Source: Streptomyces canus
GTDB lineage: Bacteria; Actinomycetota; Actinomycetes; Streptomycetales; Streptomycetaceae
NCBI RefSeq assembly: GCF_041435015.1
Contig: NZ_CP107989.1
Location: forward strand, 7,564,001-7,628,000
Length of the DNA stretch: 64,000 nt
Reading direction: 5' to 3'
The position numbers and the translations under genes are program-made. The notes under the pieces were generated by a model that had not been told where the DNA came from, did no database searches, and saw only the letters and a list, made by a program, of their open reading frames with translations. Below, one piece after another: positions 1 through 8,721 of the stretch (position 1 is the stretch's first letter; the number at the start of each line of letters is the position of its first letter).

Positions 1-846
1 CGCGTCCGCGACGCGGGTTCCGGTGTTCGCGGGACCGCTGTGGGACCTCCAGAGGTCGTGCAGGCGCTCGGCGGACGCCAGGAAGCGGCCCGGTGAGCGC
101 AGCATCAGGCCCCGTTCGTTGCCCGCCGTCGACATCGCGATCCGCCAGCCCCGGCCGGGCTCGCCGATGACGTCCTCGTCCGGCACGAACACCTCGTCCA
201 GGAAGAGCTCGGCGAAGGCCGGTTTCCCGTCGAGGCGGCGGATCGGGCGGACGGTGACGCCGGGGGCGCGCAGGTCGAACATCAGGTAGGTCAGGCCCTG
301 GTGGGGTTTCGGGGTGTCGGGGTCGGTGCGGAAGAGTCCGAAGGCGCGGTCCGCGAAGGCGGCCCGGGAGGACCAGGTCTTCTGGCCGCTCAGCAGCCAG
401 CCGCCTTCCGTGCGCACCCCCTTCGCCCTCAGGGAGGCCAGGTCCGAGCCCGCCTCCGGTTCCGACCAGGCCTGCGCCCACACCGTCCGCCCGGTGGCCA
501 TGGACGGCAGGACACGGTCCCGCTGCTCCTGGGTGCCGTGGTCGAAGAGGGTCGGGGCGAGGAGGCTGATGCCGTTCTGGTTGACGCGTCCGGGAGCCCC
601 GGCCGCGTAGTACTCCTCCTCGAAGACCAGCCAGCGGACGATCCCCGCGTCCCGGCCGCCGTACGCCGTCGGCCAGTTGACCACCGACCAGCGGTCCGCG
701 GCGAGTTCGGCCTCCCACGCGCGATGGGCCGCGAAGCCCTCCTCGGTCTCCAGGGAGGGGAGCGGGGAGGCGGGCACATGCGCGTGCAGCCATGAGCGGG
801 CCTCGGCGCGGAAGGCCTCGTCTTCCTGCGTGAACGCCAGATCCAT
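1..846 (-). CDS. fadE30: Acyl-CoA dehydrogenase, FadE30-like (3' end cut by window)
   Basis: Flavin-dependent acyl-CoA dehydrogenase, catalysing alpha,beta-dehydrogenation of a CoA thioester. The 282 visible residues start MDLAFTQEDEAFRAEARSWL, a typical ACAD N-terminal helix. The middle region holds the usual segment WAQAWSEPEAGSDLASL (flavin/substrate site), followed by TEGGWLLSGQKTWSS and a GRGWRIAMSTAGNERG stretch. The reading frame is still open at base 1, so the C-terminal third is missing. The ATG (complement 844-846) follows a good GGAAGGA site. The gene is divergent from an ipdF-like SDR across a KstR2-type palindrome. That context, known for fadE30 in Mycobacterium, suggests action on the propionate side chain of HIP-CoA. 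The family is certain; the exact orthology is inferred from neighbours. Confidence 0.85.
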   Translation of the reverse strand, partial: MDLAFTQEDEAFRAEARSWLHAHVPASPLPSLETEEGFAAHRAWEAELAADRWSVVNWPTAYGGRDAGIVRWLVFEEEYYAAGAPGRVNQNGISLLAPTLFDHGTQEQRDRVLPSMATGRTVWAQAWSEPEAGSDLASLRAKGVRTEGGWLLSGQKTWSSRAAFADRAFGLFRTDPDTPKPHQGLTYLMFDLRAPGVTVRPIRRLDGKPAFAELFLDEVFVPDEDVIGEPGRGWRIAMSTAGNERGLMLRSPGRFLASAERLHDLWRSHSGPANTGTRVADA

Positions 847-862
847 GGACACCCGTCCTTCC

Positions 863-880
863 CTAACAAGTGTTTGGTAG
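863..880. promoter_or_regulatory. KstR2-type operator between fadE30-like and ipdF-like genes
   Basis: The palindrome CTAACAAGTGTTTGGTAG lies in the 48-bp divergent gap, 14 bp before the ipdF ATG. Its core AACAAGTGTTTGGT (865-878) matches 9 of the 10 fixed positions of the mycobacterial KstR2 box AnCAAGnnCTTGnT, as I recall it. A second copy lies at 7003-7020. The site sits where it would block both promoters; no clear Shine-Dalgarno precedes ipdF. Confidence 0.7.
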
Positions 881-894
881 GTTAGCGTGGCGCC

Positions 895-1689
895 ATGACA
901 GGCGTCGAGAGCCCGGTGTACGAACCGGGGCACGGGCTGCTGAAGGGGCGCACCGCCGTCATCACCGCCGCGGCCGGCGCGGGCATCGGCGGGGCGACCG
1001 CACGCCGCTTCCTGGAGGAGGGCGCGCGCGTCCTGATCAGCGACGCGCACGCACGACGGCTCAAGGAGTACGGCGCCGAGCTGGCCGGGGAGTTCGGGCC
1101 CGAGCGGGTCGCCGCGCTGCCCTGTGACGTGACGGACGAGGCACAGGTCCAGGCTCTGTTCGAAGCGGCCCTGCGGGAGCACGGCCGACTCGACGTCGTC
1201 GTCAACAACGCCGGCCTCGGCGGCACCTCAGCCCTCGTCGACATGACCGACGAGCAGTGGACCCGTGTCCTGGACGTCACCCTGACCGGCACCTTCCGGT
1301 GCACCCGGGCGGCCCTGCGGCTGATGCGCGACGCGAGGGGCTCCGGCGGCGTGATCGTCAACAACGCCTCCGTCGTCGGCTGGCGCGCCCAGACCGGACA
1401 GGCGCACTACGCCGCCGCGAAGGCCGGCGTGATGGCGCTGACCCGCTGCGCGGCCCTGGAGGCCGCCGAGTACGGCGTACGCGTCAACGCCGTGTCACCG
1501 AGCCTCGCCATGCACCCGCACCTGGTGAAGGTGACCTCGGCCGAGCTGCTGGAGGAACTGACCGCGCGTGAGGCCTTCGGGCGGTACGCCGAGCCCTGGG
1601 AGGTGGCCAACGTGATCGTGTTCCTGGCGTCCGGCTACTCCTCGTACATGACCGGCGAGGTCGTCGCCGTCAGCAGCCAGCACGCATAG
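895..1689 (+). CDS. ipdF: SDR-family oxidoreductase, IpdF-like
   Basis: Short-chain dehydrogenase of 264 aa. The N-terminal cofactor motif is the variant AAAGAGIGGATA in place of TGxxxGIG. NNAG is present (VVNNAGLGG), and the catalytic Ser/Tyr/Lys set lies in NNASVVGW and HYAAAKAG. The start MTGVESPVYEPGHGLLKG gives an N-terminal extension of the same length as remembered for mycobacterial IpdF (Rv3559c, about 262 aa), and the AAAGxGIG and EVVAVSSQHA-type ends are also shared with it. IpdF oxidises a ring-hydroxyl of a HIP-CoA intermediate in steroid C/D-ring degradation. It is followed after 15 bp by the kstR2-like gene, so the two are probably co-transcribed. Confidence 0.85.
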   Translation: MTGVESPVYEPGHGLLKGRTAVITAAAGAGIGGATARRFLEEGARVLISDAHARRLKEYGAELAGEFGPERVAALPCDVTDEAQVQALFEAALREHGRLDVVVNNAGLGGTSALVDMTDEQWTRVLDVTLTGTFRCTRAALRLMRDARGSGGVIVNNASVVGWRAQTGQAHYAAAKAGVMALTRCAALEAAEYGVRVNAVSPSLAMHPHLVKVTSAELLEELTAREAFGRYAEPWEVANVIVFLASGYSSYMTGEVVAVSSQHA

Positions 1690-1704
1690 GACGACAATGA
1701 CTCC

Positions 1705-2328
1705 GTGCCGACCAAGCCGACCAAGAAGAAGCCCCAGATGAGCGCCGCAGCGCCCGCGCGCCGTCGCGAACTCCTCGACACCGCCGCCGAGGTCTTCGCC
1801 GAACAGGGCTACAACGCCACGACCGTACGCAAGATCGCGGACCACGCGGGCATGCTCGCGGGCAGCCTCTACTACCACTTCGACTCCAAGGAATCGATGC
1901 TGGAGGAGATCCTGCGGACCTTCCTCGACGAGCTCTGGGGCGGCTACGACGCCGTCCTGGGCGCCGAACTCGACCCGCGCGAGACGCTGGAGGCCCTGGT
2001 CACCGAGTCGTTCCGGGAGATCGACCGGCACCGCGCGGCCGTCGCGATCTACCAGAAGGAGAGCAAGCAACTGGTGGCGCAGGAGCGGTTCGCGTTCCTC
2101 GCCGAGTCGCAGCGCAGGTTCGAGAAGGCCTGGCTGTCCACGCTGGAGCGCGGGGTCGCGGCCGAGGTGTTCCGGGCCGACCTCGACGTACGGCTGACCT
2201 ACCGGTTCGTGCGCGACACCGTGTGGGTCGCCGCGTCCTGGTACCGGCCCGGCGGACAGCACAGCCCGGAGGAGATCGCCCGGCAGTACCTGTCGATGGT
2301 GCTGGACGGGATCGCCGTACGCGAATAG
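1705..2328 (+). CDS. kstR2: TetR-family repressor, KstR2-like
   Basis: TetR regulator of 207 aa. The N-terminal HTH reads RRRELLDTAAEVFAEQGYNA, followed by TTVRKIADHAG and GSLYYHFDSKE, which is the recognition region. The C-terminal ligand domain contains YRFVRDTVWVAASWYRPGG, which closely resembles mycobacterial KstR2, the HIP-CoA-responsive repressor. The GTG at 1705 is used; an in-frame ATG at 1738 would remove a Lys/Pro-rich lead and still leave the HTH intact. The gene sits between ipdF and fadA6, as in mycobacteria, and is flanked by two operator copies in the window. I infer that it represses this cluster until the CoA-activated steroid fragment binds. Confidence 0.85.
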   Translation: MPTKPTKKKPQMSAAAPARRRELLDTAAEVFAEQGYNATTVRKIADHAGMLAGSLYYHFDSKESMLEEILRTFLDELWGGYDAVLGAELDPRETLEALVTESFREIDRHRAAVAIYQKESKQLVAQERFAFLAESQRRFEKAWLSTLERGVAAEVFRADLDVRLTYRFVRDTVWVAASWYRPGGQHSPEEIARQYLSMVLDGIAVRE

Positions 2329-2351
2329 CCCTTACACGCAAGGGAGTTGTC

Positions 2352-3509
<1,158 letters not shown>

Positions 3510-3614
3510 TGCCGGCGGGGCACCCGCTTCGGCGGACGGAGTCCGGCGCAGGCTCCCGAAGCCCGTGAGGCCCCCGGGGGCCGAGCGGTGCGAGGGGGCC
3601 GTCGGGGATGGTGC

Positions 3615-3667
3615 CCATGTGCGAGGGCGGGGGGCAGGCGAACCTGACGATCATCGAGAGGCTGTGA
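3615..3667 (+). repeat. Duplicated 3' tail of fadA6
   Basis: Bases 3615-3667 repeat bases 3457-3509, the last codons and TGA of fadA6, at an exact 158-bp offset. One mismatch is visible (G3486 versus C3644). The copy is not attached to a thiolase frame. It overlaps the 3' end of the convergent ipdC gene, whose stop codon lies at complement 3651-3653, so the ipdC C-terminus is read from inside the copy. Confidence 0.9.
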
Positions 3668-4700
3668 GGCCCGTCAGGACCTGCTCCGCCTCCTTCATGA
3701 TCCGTTCCACCAGTTCCGCGCACGAGGGCAGGTCGTCGATCACCCCGGCGACCTGCCCGGAGGCCATGACTCCGAGATCCGTACGGCCGTCCACCATCGC
3801 CGACCTGAGCAGCATGGGGGTGTTGGCGGCGAGCAGCACCTGGCTCCAGGCGAGGTCCTTGCCGTGGCGCATCGCGAGGCCGTCGTGGACCAGCTGCCGC
3901 CAGGTCAGGCCGGAGAGCCTGCGGAAGGCGGCGGCGTGCCGGGTCGCGCGCAGCAGGGTGCGTGCACGGCCCGTGTTCTCCAGGGACTCCACCAGGTCCG
4001 TGCGGAGCATGCGGTGGGGGAGGCCGTCGACCGCCCGGGTCACCGTCACGTCCTTGACCGTCGCCGCCAGATAGCGGGCCTTCACCGCGTCCGGCACCGT
4101 CGAGTCCGAGGTGAGCAGGAAACGGGTCCCCATGGCGACGCCCGCCGCCCCGTACGCCAGCGCCGCGACCAGACCCCGCCCGTCGAAGAAGCCCCCCGCC
4201 GCCACGACGGGGATGTCCACCGCGTCCACCACCTGCGGCAGCAGGACCGTCGTCGCCACGTCCCCGGTGTGCCCGCCGCCCTCGCCGCCCTGCACGATCA
4301 CCGCGTCCGCGCCCCAGGCAGCGACCTTCTCGGCATGCCGCCGGGCCCCGACGGACGGGACGACGACCACCCCCGCCTCCTTGAGCGCGCCGATCAGCTC
4401 GGCGGAGGGCGCGAGGGCGAAGGACGCCACCCGCACCCCTTCCTCGACGATCACGCGCACCCGGTCACCGGCATCCGCCGCGTCGGCCCGCAGATTGACC
4501 CCGAAGGGGGCGTCCGTACGGGACTTCACCTCCCGCACGGCATCCCGGAGCCGGTCGACCGTCATGGTCGCGGAGGCCAGGATGCCGAGCGCGCCCGCGT
4601 TCGCCGCGGCGGAGACCAGGCGCGGGCCCGCCACCCACCCCATCCCGGTCTGCACGATCGGACGGCGGACACCCACCAGCCGGGTGAGCGTGGTCTCCAT
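3651..4700 (-). CDS. ipdC: Nitronate monooxygenase-family FMN enzyme, IpdC-like
   Basis: NPD/2-nitropropane-dioxygenase-fold protein of 349 aa. The N-terminus reads GVRRPIVQTGMGWVAGPRLV. The FMN/phosphate motif is VIVQGGEGGGHTG, followed by VVAAGGFFDGRGL and MGTRFLLT. In the steroid pathway IpdC is an FMN-dependent reductase acting before ring-C opening. The ATG shares its A with the ipdB stop (TGATG). It is the last gene of the coupled echA20-ipdA-ipdB-ipdC operon. Its C-terminus runs into a duplicated piece of fadA6, so the last few residues may not be ancestral. Confidence 0.83.
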   Translation of the reverse strand: METTLTRLVGVRRPIVQTGMGWVAGPRLVSAAANAGALGILASATMTVDRLRDAVREVKSRTDAPFGVNLRADAADAGDRVRVIVEEGVRVASFALAPSAELIGALKEAGVVVVPSVGARRHAEKVAAWGADAVIVQGGEGGGHTGDVATTVLLPQVVDAVDIPVVAAGGFFDGRGLVAALAYGAAGVAMGTRFLLTSDSTVPDAVKARYLAATVKDVTVTRAVDGLPHRMLRTDLVESLENTGRARTLLRATRHAAAFRRLSGLTWRQLVHDGLAMRHGKDLAWSQVLLAANTPMLLRSAMVDGRTDLGVMASGQVAGVIDDLPSCAELVERIMKEAEQVLTGLTASR

Positions 4701-5416
4701 CAGGCGCCGACCTCCCTGGACCGGGCGTTCTGCGGATCGATCACCTCACGGATCAACCGCAGCTCCCGCTCGGTCGGTTCGCGCGTGTACGGCACCTCGT
4801 CCGGGACCACCAGATCGAACCCGGTGGCCTCCCGCACCTGTGCCACGGTGACCCCCGGATGCACCGACGCCAGCCGCATCGAGTGGTCCGGCGTCGCGAA
4901 GTCGAAGACACCCAGGTCGGAGACGACCCGGGGGATACGGTGATGGGGGGCGCCGTCCGCATGGTCGTACCCCACCCCGCACACCATGTCGACCTTCTCC
5001 ACGAAGACGCGCGGAGAGTGCCTAGGTACCCAGTAACTGGTCGGGTTGTTGAGGGTGTTGACCGGTGCCCCCCGCACGCCGAGCAACTGCCGCTTCGGCC
5101 GCGTCCAGTCGCCGATGCACGAGATGTTCTGGTTGCCGTACCGGTCGATCTGGCTCGCGCCCATCATCACGTGCCGTCGGCCGCCGGTGACCAGGGCGAG
5201 GTGCCGACGGTAGGGCAGCCAGCCCTCGACGGTGCCGTCGACGCCCACCAGCAGGGCCTCGCCGTCGGTCATGAGGAGGTCGGGGGAGAACGTCCGCCGG
5301 GCGAGCCGGGCGCCGACGGCCGGGATCAGACCCATGGGGCTGGCCAGCACCTCGCCGTTACCCCGCCAGGCCTCGGCGCAGGCGATCACGCAGTACTCGG
5401 CACGGGTGACGGTCAT
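4700..5416 (-). CDS. ipdB: CoA-transferase-fold beta subunit, IpdB-like
   Basis: Protein of 238 aa, start MTVTRAEYCVIACAEAWRGN, with the class-I CoA-transferase beta-subunit fold. Visible stretches are NGEVLASPMGLIPAVGARLA, DRYGNQNISCIG and a C-terminal HPGVTVAQVREATGFDLVVP, typical of the family. With IpdA it forms the IpdAB complex, known to hydrolyse the last steroid ring (C) of COCHEA-CoA rather than to transfer CoA. The ATG at complement 5414-5416 overlaps the ipdA stop (ATGA), and the stop overlaps the ipdC start. A much longer open frame exists upstream in the same phase, but it covers ipdA and is not the gene. Confidence 0.85.
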   Translation of the reverse strand: MTVTRAEYCVIACAEAWRGNGEVLASPMGLIPAVGARLARRTFSPDLLMTDGEALLVGVDGTVEGWLPYRRHLALVTGGRRHVMMGASQIDRYGNQNISCIGDWTRPKRQLLGVRGAPVNTLNNPTSYWVPRHSPRVFVEKVDMVCGVGYDHADGAPHHRIPRVVSDLGVFDFATPDHSMRLASVHPGVTVAQVREATGFDLVVPDEVPYTREPTERELRLIREVIDPQNARSREVGA

Positions 5417-6228
5417 GAGCCGGTCCCTTCGGGGGATGCGAGGTAGCGCTCGGCGAACTCCGGCCAGGGGGTGGTCGCGTACTCCCGCTGGGCGGCCTCG
5501 TCCCGGGCGTAGTCGGGTGCGCAGGACGTGAAGTGGGCGCCGTTCGGGGCTTCGACGACCCCCGTCACCGTGTGCCGTGCGATCAGCAGCGACTGCGGAG
5601 CCGCCTCCTTCGTCAACTCGGCGGTGTCGACGACCCGTTCGCACGAGAGGTAGGCCGCGTCCGCCGCCTCGCAGAAGAGGTCGTCGAAGTAGGGGTCGGG
5701 GCCCAGGTACTGCCCGTTGCCCTGCCGGTCGGCGCGGTTGACGTGGACCAGGGCCGCGTCCAGGCGCAGGGCGGGCACCGCGACGAACGTCTCCCCGTCG
5801 TCGTACGGCGAAGTCACCGTCCTGAGGCCCGGGTTGACCCGCATGACGTCGGAGCCGAGCCCGGCTCGCACCGGCAGGAACGGCAGCCGGTTCGCGGCCG
5901 CGTGCAGGCCCCACATGAACATCGCCTCGTCGATCTCCATGAGCTCGAAGGCACCGGCCTCGCGGGCCGCGCGGTAGTGCGGTTCCAGGGGGATCGAGTC
6001 GAGCGTGACGAAGGCGGCTACCAGTTTCCGTATCCGTCCGGCGGCGGCGAGCATGCCGACGTCGGGGCCGCCGTACGCCACGATCGTCAGGTCGGTGATC
6101 TCGGAGCGCAGCAACGCGCGGACCAGGGCCATGGGTTTGCGGCGGGATCCCCAGCCGCCGATGCCGAGGGTCATGCCGCTGCGCAGGCGGGAGACGGCCT
6201 CGTCGGCGGTCATCGTCTTGTCGGTCAT
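5413..6228 (-). CDS. ipdA: CoA-transferase-fold alpha subunit, IpdA-like
   Basis: Protein of 271 aa with the class-I CoA-transferase alpha-subunit fold. The N-terminal SGMTLGIGGWGSRRKPMALV matches the G-G-x-G substrate loop of the family. Acidic residues E98, D100 and E101 in FELMEIDEAMFMWG lie where the functional Glu of IpdA is expected; I did not align it residue by residue. It partners with IpdB in ring-C hydrolysis. The start overlaps the echA20 stop and its stop overlaps the ipdB start (both ATGA), which points to stoichiometric coupled translation. Confidence 0.85.
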   Translation of the reverse strand: MTDKTMTADEAVSRLRSGMTLGIGGWGSRRKPMALVRALLRSEITDLTIVAYGGPDVGMLAAAGRIRKLVAAFVTLDSIPLEPHYRAAREAGAFELMEIDEAMFMWGLHAAANRLPFLPVRAGLGSDVMRVNPGLRTVTSPYDDGETFVAVPALRLDAALVHVNRADRQGNGQYLGPDPYFDDLFCEAADAAYLSCERVVDTAELTKEAAPQSLLIARHTVTGVVEAPNGAHFTSCAPDYARDEAAQREYATTPWPEFAERYLASPEGTGS

Positions 6229-6983
6229 GCCTCTTCCTTCCCGAACCGGTCCCGGACCCGGTCCGCGACCCCGCTGACGCTCGCCTCGAAGGTGAAACCC
6301 TGCTCGAAGCGGTAGCTGCGGCGGACGTCGACGGGGTCGATGCCGTTGATGGCGGCCTTGGCCAGGCGCAGCAGCTCCCCGTCCTTGGCGGCGATCTCGC
6401 GGGCCAACTCCAGTGCGGCCGCGTTGAGTTCATCGCGTGGCACCACCCGCCACACCGATCCGTGCGCGTGCAGCTCGGCCGCCGTCACCGTGCGCGAGGT
6501 GTAGTACAGGGCCCGCATCAGATGCTGCGGGACCAGCCGGGACAGATGGGTGGCCGCGCCCAGCGCGCCGCGGTCCAGCTCGGGCAGTCCGAAGACGGCG
6601 TCCTCGCTCGCCACGACGACGTCCGCGTTGCCCACGAGCCCGATGCCGCCGCCCAGGCAGAATCCCCGCACGGCCGCGACGACGGGCACCTCGCACTCGT
6701 ACACCGCCGAAAAGGCCTCGAAACAGCCGCGGTTGGCGCCGACCAGTGCTCCGGGGCCCCTTGCCTGGAGCTCCTTGATGTCCACCCCGGCGTTGAACCC
6801 GCGTCCCTTCGCCGCCAGCACCACGCACCGCACCCGAGGGTCCCGGCCGGCCGCGCGCACCGCGTCGGCCAGGGCGAACCAGCCGTCCACCGGCAGGGCG
6901 TTCACCGGCGGGAAGTCGACCGTGACGACGGCGATCCCGTCCTTTTCCGGCCCCTTTTCCGGGGGCGAGGTGGAGACACCCAT
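6225..6983 (-). CDS. echA20: Enoyl-CoA hydratase/crotonase family, EchA20-like
   Basis: Crotonase-fold protein of 252 aa. The oxyanion-hole motifs are GFNAGVDIKEL and GFCLGGGIGLVGNADVVVAS, followed by AVFGLPELDRGALG. In the mycobacterial steroid pathway EchA20 hydrolyses ring D of a HIP-CoA intermediate. It is the first gene of the echA20-ipdA-ipdB-ipdC operon. The ATG at complement 6981-6983 has only a distant GGAAAGG. A GTG two codons downstream is an alternative. The operator at 7003-7020 is about 20 bp upstream. Confidence 0.84.
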   Translation of the reverse strand: MGVSTSPPEKGPEKDGIAVVTVDFPPVNALPVDGWFALADAVRAAGRDPRVRCVVLAAKGRGFNAGVDIKELQARGPGALVGANRGCFEAFSAVYECEVPVVAAVRGFCLGGGIGLVGNADVVVASEDAVFGLPELDRGALGAATHLSRLVPQHLMRALYYTSRTVTAAELHAHGSVWRVVPRDELNAAALELAREIAAKDGELLRLAKAAINGIDPVDVRRSYRFEQGFTFEASVSGVADRVRDRFGKEEA

Positions 6984-7002
6984 GGAAGCATCAGCTACCT
7001 TT

Positions 7003-7020
7003 CCACCAAACGTTTGTTAG
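7003..7020. promoter_or_regulatory. Second KstR2-type operator, echA20/SDR divergent promoter
   Basis: The palindrome CCACCAAACGTTTGTTAG lies between the echA20-like operon and the divergent SDR pair. Its core ACCAAACGTTTGTT (7005-7018) is the same element, in reverse orientation, as the one at 863-880: both read (A/T)ACCAAAC-x-(T)TTGTTAG on one strand. It is in the right place to control both transcription units. Confidence 0.7.
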
Positions 7021-7037
7021 GTGAAGGGTAGCGGTGA

Positions 7038-7778
7038 ATGGAGCTGAACGGGAGGGTCGTGGTCGTCACCGGCGGGACGCGTGGAGTCGGCGCCGGGATC
7101 GCCCGCTCCTTCGCGGAGGCGGGCGCCGAGGTCGTCGTCTGTGCGCGCAGACCGCCCGAAGTGCCGTTGCCGAAGGCGCGGTTCGTGAGCCTGGACGTCC
7201 GGGACGCGGACGCCGTACGGCAGTTCTTCGCCGAACTGCCGCGCCTGGACGTACTCGTCAACAACGCGGGAGGGGCGCCCTACCGGCTGCTCGCCGACGC
7301 CGGCCCCGAACGACACCTCCGTGTGCTGGAGTTGAACCTCCTCGCCCCGTTGACGGTGTCGCTGGCCGCGTACGACCACCTGAAGCGGACCCGCGGGTCG
7401 ATCGTCATGATCGGGAGCGTCAGCGGCGGCCGGCCCTCGCCCGGCGTGGCCGCGTACGGGGCGGCCAAGGCGGGCCTGGAGAACCTCGCCCGCTCGATGG
7501 CCGTGGAGTGGGCGCCGGACGTGCGCGTCAACACTCTGGTCGTCGGCATGGTCCGCACCGAGCGGTCGCATCTGCATTACGGCGACGAGGAGGGCGTCGC
7601 CGCCGTCTCCCGCACGGTCCCGCTCGGGCGCCTCGCCGAGCCGTCGGACGTCGGGGCGGCGGCCGTGTTCCTCGCCTCGGACGCCGCCGCGTACATCAGC
7701 GGGGCCTCGCTGCTGGTGCACGGCGGCGGCGAACGGCCGGCGTTCCTCGACGCCGCAACCGTCAACAAGGAGACGTGA
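7038..7778 (+). CDS. SDR-family oxidoreductase, Rv3549c-like
   Basis: Short-chain dehydrogenase of 246 aa. The cofactor motif is VVTGGTRGVGAGIARSF, followed by VLVNNAGG and the active-site YGAAKAGLENLARS region. The end is ISGASLLVHGGGERP. In mycobacteria Rv3549c-type SDRs lie beside echA20 under KstR2 control, as here. Their exact reaction is not settled to my knowledge. The start ATG follows GAAGGG by nine bases. It is co-directional with the next SDR, 22 bp apart. Confidence 0.8.
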   Translation: MELNGRVVVVTGGTRGVGAGIARSFAEAGAEVVVCARRPPEVPLPKARFVSLDVRDADAVRQFFAELPRLDVLVNNAGGAPYRLLADAGPERHLRVLELNLLAPLTVSLAAYDHLKRTRGSIVMIGSVSGGRPSPGVAAYGAAKAGLENLARSMAVEWAPDVRVNTLVVGMVRTERSHLHYGDEEGVAAVSRTVPLGRLAEPSDVGAAAVFLASDAAAYISGASLLVHGGGERPAFLDAATVNKET

Positions 7779-7799
7779 ACCATCGACAAGGAGACGTGA
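7765..7799 (+). repeat. Duplicated ribosome-binding segment between two SDR genes
   Basis: The 14-mer ACAAGGAGACGTGA occurs at 7765-7778 and again at 7786-7799 (21-bp offset). The first copy supplies the last codons and stop of the upstream SDR. The second supplies the strong AAGGAG site of the downstream SDR at 7801. It looks like a small tandem duplication that created or preserved the second ribosome-binding site. Confidence 0.8.
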
Positions 7800-7800
7800 G

Positions 7801-8706
7801 ATGACCGGAATCTGCGACGGCCGGGTCGTCGTCGTCACCGGCGCGGGCCGCGGTCTCGGCCGCGCCCACGCCCTCGCCTTCGCCGCCGAGGGAGCTCGGC
7901 TCGTCGTCAACGACCTCGGCGTCGGCCTCGACGGCACCCCGGGCCCCGACAGCCCCGCCTCCCTCGTGGCCGAGGAGATCCGCGCGGCGGGCGGCGAAGC
8001 GGTCGCCCACGGCGGCGACATCGCCACGGCCGACGGTGCCGCGTCCCTCGTCCGGGCGGCCCTGGAGACGTACGGCCGCCTCGACACCCTCGTCAACAAC
8101 GCGGGGTTCCTGCGCGACCGGATGCTGGTGAACCTCGACGAGGAGGACTGGGACGCGGTGACGCGGGTCCACCTGAAGGGCCACTTCCTGCCGCTGAGGC
8201 ACGCGGCGGCACACTGGCGGACCGAGGCGAAGGCGGGACGCACGCCGACCGCCCGCATCATCAACACCAGCAGCGGAGCAGGCCTGTTGGGCTCGGTCGG
8301 ACAGGGCAACTACAGCGCCGCGAAGGCCGGGATCGTCGGCCTCACCCTGGTCGCGGCGGCCGAGCTCGCCCGCTACGGCGTCCAGGTCAACGCGATCGCC
8401 CCCGCGGCCCGGACGAGGATGACGAAACAGACCTTCGCCGACACGATGGCCGCCCCGACCGACGGCTTCGACGTGATGGCACCGGAGAACGTGTCACCCC
8501 TGGTGGTCTGGCTGGGCTCCGAGGCGAGCGCGGGAGTGACGGGCAGGGTCTTCGAGGCGGAGGGCGGCCGCATCACGGTGATGGAGGGCTGGCGGCCCGG
8601 CCCGACCGCCGACAAAGGGGCGACGTGGACTCCGGCGGAGGCGGGGGAAGCGACCCTGAAGCTGCTCGGCGAGGCGGAGGCGCCGGGCCCGGTGTACGGG
8701 GCGTAA
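7801..8706 (+). CDS. SDR-family oxidoreductase, Rv3548c-like
   Basis: Short-chain dehydrogenase of 301 aa, longer than the classical 250. The cofactor motif is VVTGAGRGLGRAHALAF and VNDLGVGLDG, then VNNAGFLRDRML, and the catalytic part is NTSSGAGLLG to GNYSAAKAGIVG. The long C-terminal tail and the NDLGVGLDG signature are typical of the hydroxyacyl-CoA dehydrogenase-like (MFE/HSD17B4-type) SDRs such as Rv3548c. It is the second gene of the operator-controlled SDR pair and probably a beta-hydroxyacyl-CoA dehydrogenase of HIP degradation. Confidence 0.8.
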   Translation: MTGICDGRVVVVTGAGRGLGRAHALAFAAEGARLVVNDLGVGLDGTPGPDSPASLVAEEIRAAGGEAVAHGGDIATADGAASLVRAALETYGRLDTLVNNAGFLRDRMLVNLDEEDWDAVTRVHLKGHFLPLRHAAAHWRTEAKAGRTPTARIINTSSGAGLLGSVGQGNYSAAKAGIVGLTLVAAAELARYGVQVNAIAPAARTRMTKQTFADTMAAPTDGFDVMAPENVSPLVVWLGSEASAGVTGRVFEAEGGRITVMEGWRPGPTADKGATWTPAEAGEATLKLLGEAEAPGPVYGA

Positions 8707-8721
8707 CCGGGTCCGCCTGCC

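Noticed and set aside
4700..6433. Minus-strand frame of 577 aa covering ipdA and ipdB
   Set aside because: Only the last 238 codons show CoA-transferase similarity. The rest is the off-frame of ipdA, which has its own ATGA-coupled frame.
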